In this document: piece after piece, positions 12,884 to 15,097 of the stretch | Position numbering within the stretch: the stretch's first letter is position 1 | How the letters are laid out: every line of letters starts with the position of its first letter | DNA from: JAWCLZ01 sp038850275 | Lineage (GTDB): Archaea; Halobacteriota; JAWCLZ01 | DNA: 15,097 bases | Direction of reading: 5' to 3' | Assembly: GCA_038850275.1 (NCBI GenBank) | Contig: JAWCLZ010000029.1 | Coordinates: 1-15,097, forward strand | Program-made: the position numbers and the translations under genes | The notes under the pieces: model-generated | Told to the model about the DNA's origin: nothing | What the model saw: only the letters and a program-made list of their open reading frames with translations | Databases searched by the model: none

Positions 12884-13642
12884 TTATTTTATCCCCTTTA
12901 AATTCTCAAGGCTTTTCATTCCCTCTGCAATGCTTTTGCTTTCAATTACAAATTTTGCATTTATTTCATTCAGCTTTGGTAGTAACTCGCGCCATTTTAT
13001 TCTCCCTGTGCCAATGGGCAAGTGGTCATCTTTTTTCCCGAGGTTATCGTGGAGGTGCACATGGGCGATTTTTTCTGGATTGTTCAAATAACTTTCAAGG
13101 GTTTTAGTTAAATATGCATGTCCCACGTCGAGGGCAATGCCTATGTTCTGATCTGAGTTTTCAATCAAACCGAGGAGTTCTTCAAGGCGCTGGCCTAGCA
13201 TTTGCTCTATATTTGGCATGTTCTCCAGCACTACTTTCACGCCATATTCTCTAGCGTGTTTTCCAAAGATTTTTAATGCAGTTATGTTATGCTCCCAAGC
13301 TTTATCTGGCAGCTGCGCTCCAAGCGGGGAAAGTATACCGGGGTGGATAACGACTGTTGAAGCGAAGTTTGAGGCTTGCTTGATGCAGCTTGAGATTTCT
13401 TTTACGCTCACCTCCCATATCAGCTGATTTAAACTCGCGATATTCAAGTCTGAAAATGGGGCGTGCACTGTTATTTCTAAATTTGTGCTGCTTGCTATAG
13501 CTTCTATGCGAGGTATATTTTCATTTAATTTTTGCTTGCCTTCGCTTACAATTTCCCAGCCTTGGAAGCCTATTTTTTCAAGTTCAAAAGCCCATTCAAA
13601 TGGATCTTGGGTTAAGCTAAGCGAGGAAAAGCTGAGTTTCAT
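12884..13642 (-). CDS. Xylose-isomerase-like TIM barrel (sugar phosphate isomerase/epimerase or endonuclease IV-like)
   Basis: A 252-residue protein of the AP_endonuc_2 superfamily, whose members isomerise sugars or cut DNA at abasic sites with divalent metals. Likely metal ligands are E140 in KVVLENMP, D172/H175 in IALDVGHA, H198/D199 in HVHLHDN, H207 in DDHLPIGTGRIKW and E234 in FVIES; H60 (TVHAPFSD) and H100 (VVIHPG) are also conserved-type. The HLPIGTG block with one domain and this short length favours the sugar isomerase/epimerase group over true endonuclease IV, which is about 280 aa with extra His ligands. Its start overlaps the winged-helix gene by ATGA; the unknown 164-aa gene follows after one base. 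Confidence 0.85.
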   Translation of the reverse strand: MKLSFSSLSLTQDPFEWAFELEKIGFQGWEIVSEGKQKLNENIPRIEAIASSTNLEITVHAPFSDLNIASLNQLIWEVSVKEISSCIKQASNFASTVVIHPGILSPLGAQLPDKAWEHNITALKIFGKHAREYGVKVVLENMPNIEQMLGQRLEELLGLIENSDQNIGIALDVGHAYLTKTLESYLNNPEKIAHVHLHDNLGKKDDHLPIGTGRIKWRELLPKLNEINAKFVIESKSIAEGMKSLENLKGIK

Positions 13643-14220
13643 AATCCTCCTTGAGTAAGTTTAGTTTGCTGATATTTAATGTAGAGCCCTGAGAGATTCA
13701 TTATATCTCTAATTATAATAGCTAGGATTTCAATGCTTTCTTCCCTCAATTGCTCATCAATTTTTTGAGCTTCATAAGCTGGATCTTCGGGTGGAATTGC
13801 GATCTGCTTTATACTTTCCCTATATTTTTTAATTCGCGCGTCCCTTATTTCAATTATTCCCGCTGTTTCTCTAGGAGTTATGCCTATCATTTTCAGCTCG
13901 GATTTAAAGCAAGGGCGGTTGAATAGCTTATTCAATATATAGACTGAGACTGGGAATTTCTTCTCAGGGTGAAGCTCGATTATCCTTTCCCCTATCAAGG
14001 TATATATATCTCTCTTTGAAGTTGATTTAAAGGAATAGATCTTCGAGGGAGGTATTTCAGTTTCATTGATATAGCCTAGGTCTTTTAATGCTCGAAGATA
14101 GCCTGTGAGCACAAGCCTGTGGTGCTCTAGTCCTTTTGCCTTCAATTCTCGAGAGATGCCACTTATGGAGAGCTGCTGCTTTTCCAGAAGGCCTTTAAGA
14201 GCGAGGTAAAGATTCTCCAT
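13639..14220 (-). CDS. Winged-helix DNA-binding-like protein, unknown function
   Basis: A 193-residue soluble protein. Residues about 5-65 look like a winged helix (LEKQQLSISGISRELKAKGL, then LTGYLRALKDLGYI and a wing-like EIPPSKIYSFK). The rest is mostly helical: 70-100, a loop NRPCFKSELKMIGI, and a long C-terminal helix pair (150-187). I do not recognise the family; the C-terminal part might sense a ligand or dimerise. GAGGT at 14225-14229 is a good ribosome-binding site for ATG 14220. It is the first gene of the operon with the TIM-barrel and 164-aa genes, and operator-like repeats lie on its promoter, so it may regulate its own operon. Confidence 0.72.
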   Translation of the reverse strand: MENLYLALKGLLEKQQLSISGISRELKAKGLEHHRLVLTGYLRALKDLGYINETEIPPSKIYSFKSTSKRDIYTLIGERIIELHPEKKFPVSVYILNKLFNRPCFKSELKMIGITPRETAGIIEIRDARIKKYRESIKQIAIPPEDPAYEAQKIDEQLREESIEILAIIIRDIMNLSGLYIKYQQTKLTQGGL

Positions 14221-14233
14221 ATTTACCTCAAAA

Positions 14234-14276
14234 TGGTAACAAACTTTTTGATCAAATCTGGTAATAAAGATTTCGC
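14234..14276 (-). promoter_or_regulatory. Promoter and operator-like repeats of the winged-helix operon
   Basis: TGGTAA occurs at 14234-14239 and 14259-14264 on either side of the perfect palindrome TTTGATCAAA (14247-14256). On the minus strand GCGAAAT plus CTTTATTA (about 14262-14276) forms a BRE/TATA pair, so the repeats lie between the TATA box and the predicted start near 14240. Confidence 0.45.
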
Positions 14277-14292
14277 TTATTAATTATATTAT

Positions 14293-14310
14293 TTATTATA
14301 TTTATTAAAT
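14293..14310 (+). promoter_or_regulatory. AT-rich probable promoter region of the NrdG2-type gene
   Basis: This stretch holds overlapping TATA-like cores (TTTATTATATTTATTAAAT); the exact box cannot be chosen. Initiation would fall near 14325-14335, leaving a short leader before ATG 14358. No Shine-Dalgarno site is visible. Confidence 0.35.
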
Positions 14311-14357
14311 ACTTTTTAAGGTAAAAATTAAGATATTCAATGGCTATTTAAAACGCG

Positions 14358-15095
14358 ATGAAGCTAAACCTAGGTGGCATAACGCAGATCTCAACCATAG
14401 ACTGGTATGGCAAAGTTGCAATGGTAATATATCTAAGAAAATGCAACTTTAAATGCAAATACTGCCAAAATTATGCCCTTCTCGAGGGAGATAACCTCGT
14501 GGACATAGAAATAGTGGAGAAAGAAATTGAAAAAACTAGAGATTTCATAGATGCAGTAGTTTACTCAGGCGGAGAGCCAAGTCTTCAGCTGCCGCAACTG
14601 GAAAGAGTAAGCGATGAAGCAAGGCAGCTTGGATTAAAAGTTGCAATTGAGACAAATGGAAGCATGCCCGAGAATATAAAAAAACTATGCCTTGGGAAAA
14701 AAATCGATGCAATTTTCCTAGACATCAAAGCTCCGCTATCAAATGCAGAACTATATCGCGAGATAACAGGTGTAGCCTCAGCTGAAACCATTGAGAGAAT
14801 AAAGAGAACCATTGAAATTTGCAGAAATAGCAAAGTTGAATTCGAGGTTAGAACCACTGTATTCAAAGGGTTAAACGCTGATAAAGACCAAATAGTGGAA
14901 ATCGCTAGATCAATTTTAGGCTGCAATTGCTATGCAATTCAACAAGGCAGACCCGAGCTTGCTTGGAGCGAGGAAATCCAGCGAAGCTCTCCTCCATCTA
15001 GAGAAGAACTAATTGAACTCGCAAGAGCAGCCAAGCAATATTTAAAAGAAGTGAGAATTAGAACTAAAGAAAAAGGCAATGAGAGGATAGGATGA
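14358..15095 (+). CDS. Radical-SAM activase, anaerobic ribonucleotide reductase activating type (NrdG2-like)
   Basis: A 245-residue [4Fe-4S] radical-SAM enzyme that should generate a glycyl radical on a partner, most likely anaerobic ribonucleotide reductase. The N-terminal GGITQISTIDWYGKVAMVIY resembles the 'G-x-T-x-x-S-x-x-D-x-P-G-K' lead of NrdG2. The cluster motif is C29-x3-C33-x2-C36 (CNFKCKYC), SAM-binding GGEP is at 71-74, then ETNG (98-101) and DIKAP (122-126). It lacks the extra ferredoxin domain of pyruvate-formate-lyase activases. No reductase gene is in the window, so the partner is unproven; a queuosine-type or other activase is less likely. Its TGA overlaps an ATG at 15092, so another gene follows in the operon. 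Confidence 0.85.
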   Translation: MKLNLGGITQISTIDWYGKVAMVIYLRKCNFKCKYCQNYALLEGDNLVDIEIVEKEIEKTRDFIDAVVYSGGEPSLQLPQLERVSDEARQLGLKVAIETNGSMPENIKKLCLGKKIDAIFLDIKAPLSNAELYREITGVASAETIERIKRTIEICRNSKVEFEVRTTVFKGLNADKDQIVEIARSILGCNCYAIQQGRPELAWSEEIQRSSPPSREELIELARAAKQYLKEVRIRTKEKGNERIG

Positions 15096-15097
15096 AA
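15092..15097 (+). CDS. Probable start of the next gene (cut by window edge)
   Basis: ATGAAA begins inside the stop of the radical-SAM gene (ATGA overlap) and is preceded by GAGAGGATAG, a usable ribosome-binding site. Only two codons are visible, so no product can be named. Confidence 0.35.

Noticed and set aside
12825..13091. Rightward 88-aa hydrophobic frame
   Set aside because: Antisense to the TIM-barrel gene's conserved metal-binding region; hydrophobicity comes from complementing acidic/lysine codons.
12884..13642. Endonuclease IV (abasic-site nuclease) as the firm identity of the TIM barrel
   Set aside because: Short length and the HLPIGTG-type block fit the broader sugar isomerase/epimerase group better; kept only as an alternative.
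14585..14926. Leftward 113-aa frame
   Set aside because: Antisense to the radical-SAM core of the NrdG2-type gene.
1..15097. CRISPR array, insertion sequence, prophage or defence island
   Set aside because: No regularly spaced long repeats, transposase or integrase motifs, or phage/defence domains were found; gene content is mostly core metabolism and small unknowns.

Overview
The window looks like a piece of an archaeal chromosome. Evidence for this: most transcription starts are preceded by A/T-rich TATA-type elements about 25-30 bp upstream, with few strong Shine-Dalgarno sites; the tRNA-Glu gene carries no encoded CCA; and several genes are of archaeal types (AspRS N-terminal domain, CTP-dependent riboflavin kinase fused to a winged helix, archaeal dUTPase, GPN-loop GTPase, DUF2298 membrane protein, AglD-like glycosyltransferase). 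The base composition is AT-rich and arginine is mostly AGA/AGG. A euryarchaeal/Halobacteriota-type lineage (methanogen, ANME/Syntropharchaeum or Archaeoglobus relatives) is my best guess, but the lineage cannot be fixed by eye.

Left part (1-5430): a leftward hisD-aspS operon (aspS runs off the left edge) diverges from a rightward two-gene membrane operon. That operon holds a GT2 glycosyltransferase fused to a flippase-like multi-span domain, then a large DUF2298 'YYY' membrane protein joined by an ATGA overlap. A perfectly palindromic TATA box lies between the two operons. The membrane operon probably handles lipid-linked sugars for surface glycans.

Middle (5430-8780): single rightward genes for a degenerate UspA protein and a four-span DUF5658-like membrane protein. 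Next comes a three-gene run: DHH phosphoesterase, PgpA/CobZ-type phosphatase and a 70-aa two-span membrane protein. Both internal junctions of this run carry hexanucleotide repeats. A leftward tRNA-Glu(UUC) with its own promoter follows. Two very short leftward reading frames (one cysteine-rich) are possible microgenes.

Right part (8777-15097): a tightly packed leftward operon encodes ribK (with N-terminal DNA-binding domain, RbkR type), ribB, dut and an amidohydrolase. It makes riboflavin precursors and FMN and sanitises dUTP, and an operator-like set of repeats covers the ribK promoter. Diverging from it is a GPN-loop GTPase. A second leftward operon (winged-helix protein, xylose-isomerase-like TIM barrel, 164-aa protein of unknown function) converges on the GTPase gene. 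Divergent from that operon at the right edge is a radical-SAM NrdG2-type activase, whose stop overlaps the ATG of a further gene cut by the window edge.

I found no CRISPR array, insertion sequence, phage gene or defence cassette. The most worthwhile unexplained items are the RbkR operator, the 24-bp in-frame duplication inside ribK, the unknown three-gene operon with its own operator-like site, and the twin hexamer repeats.
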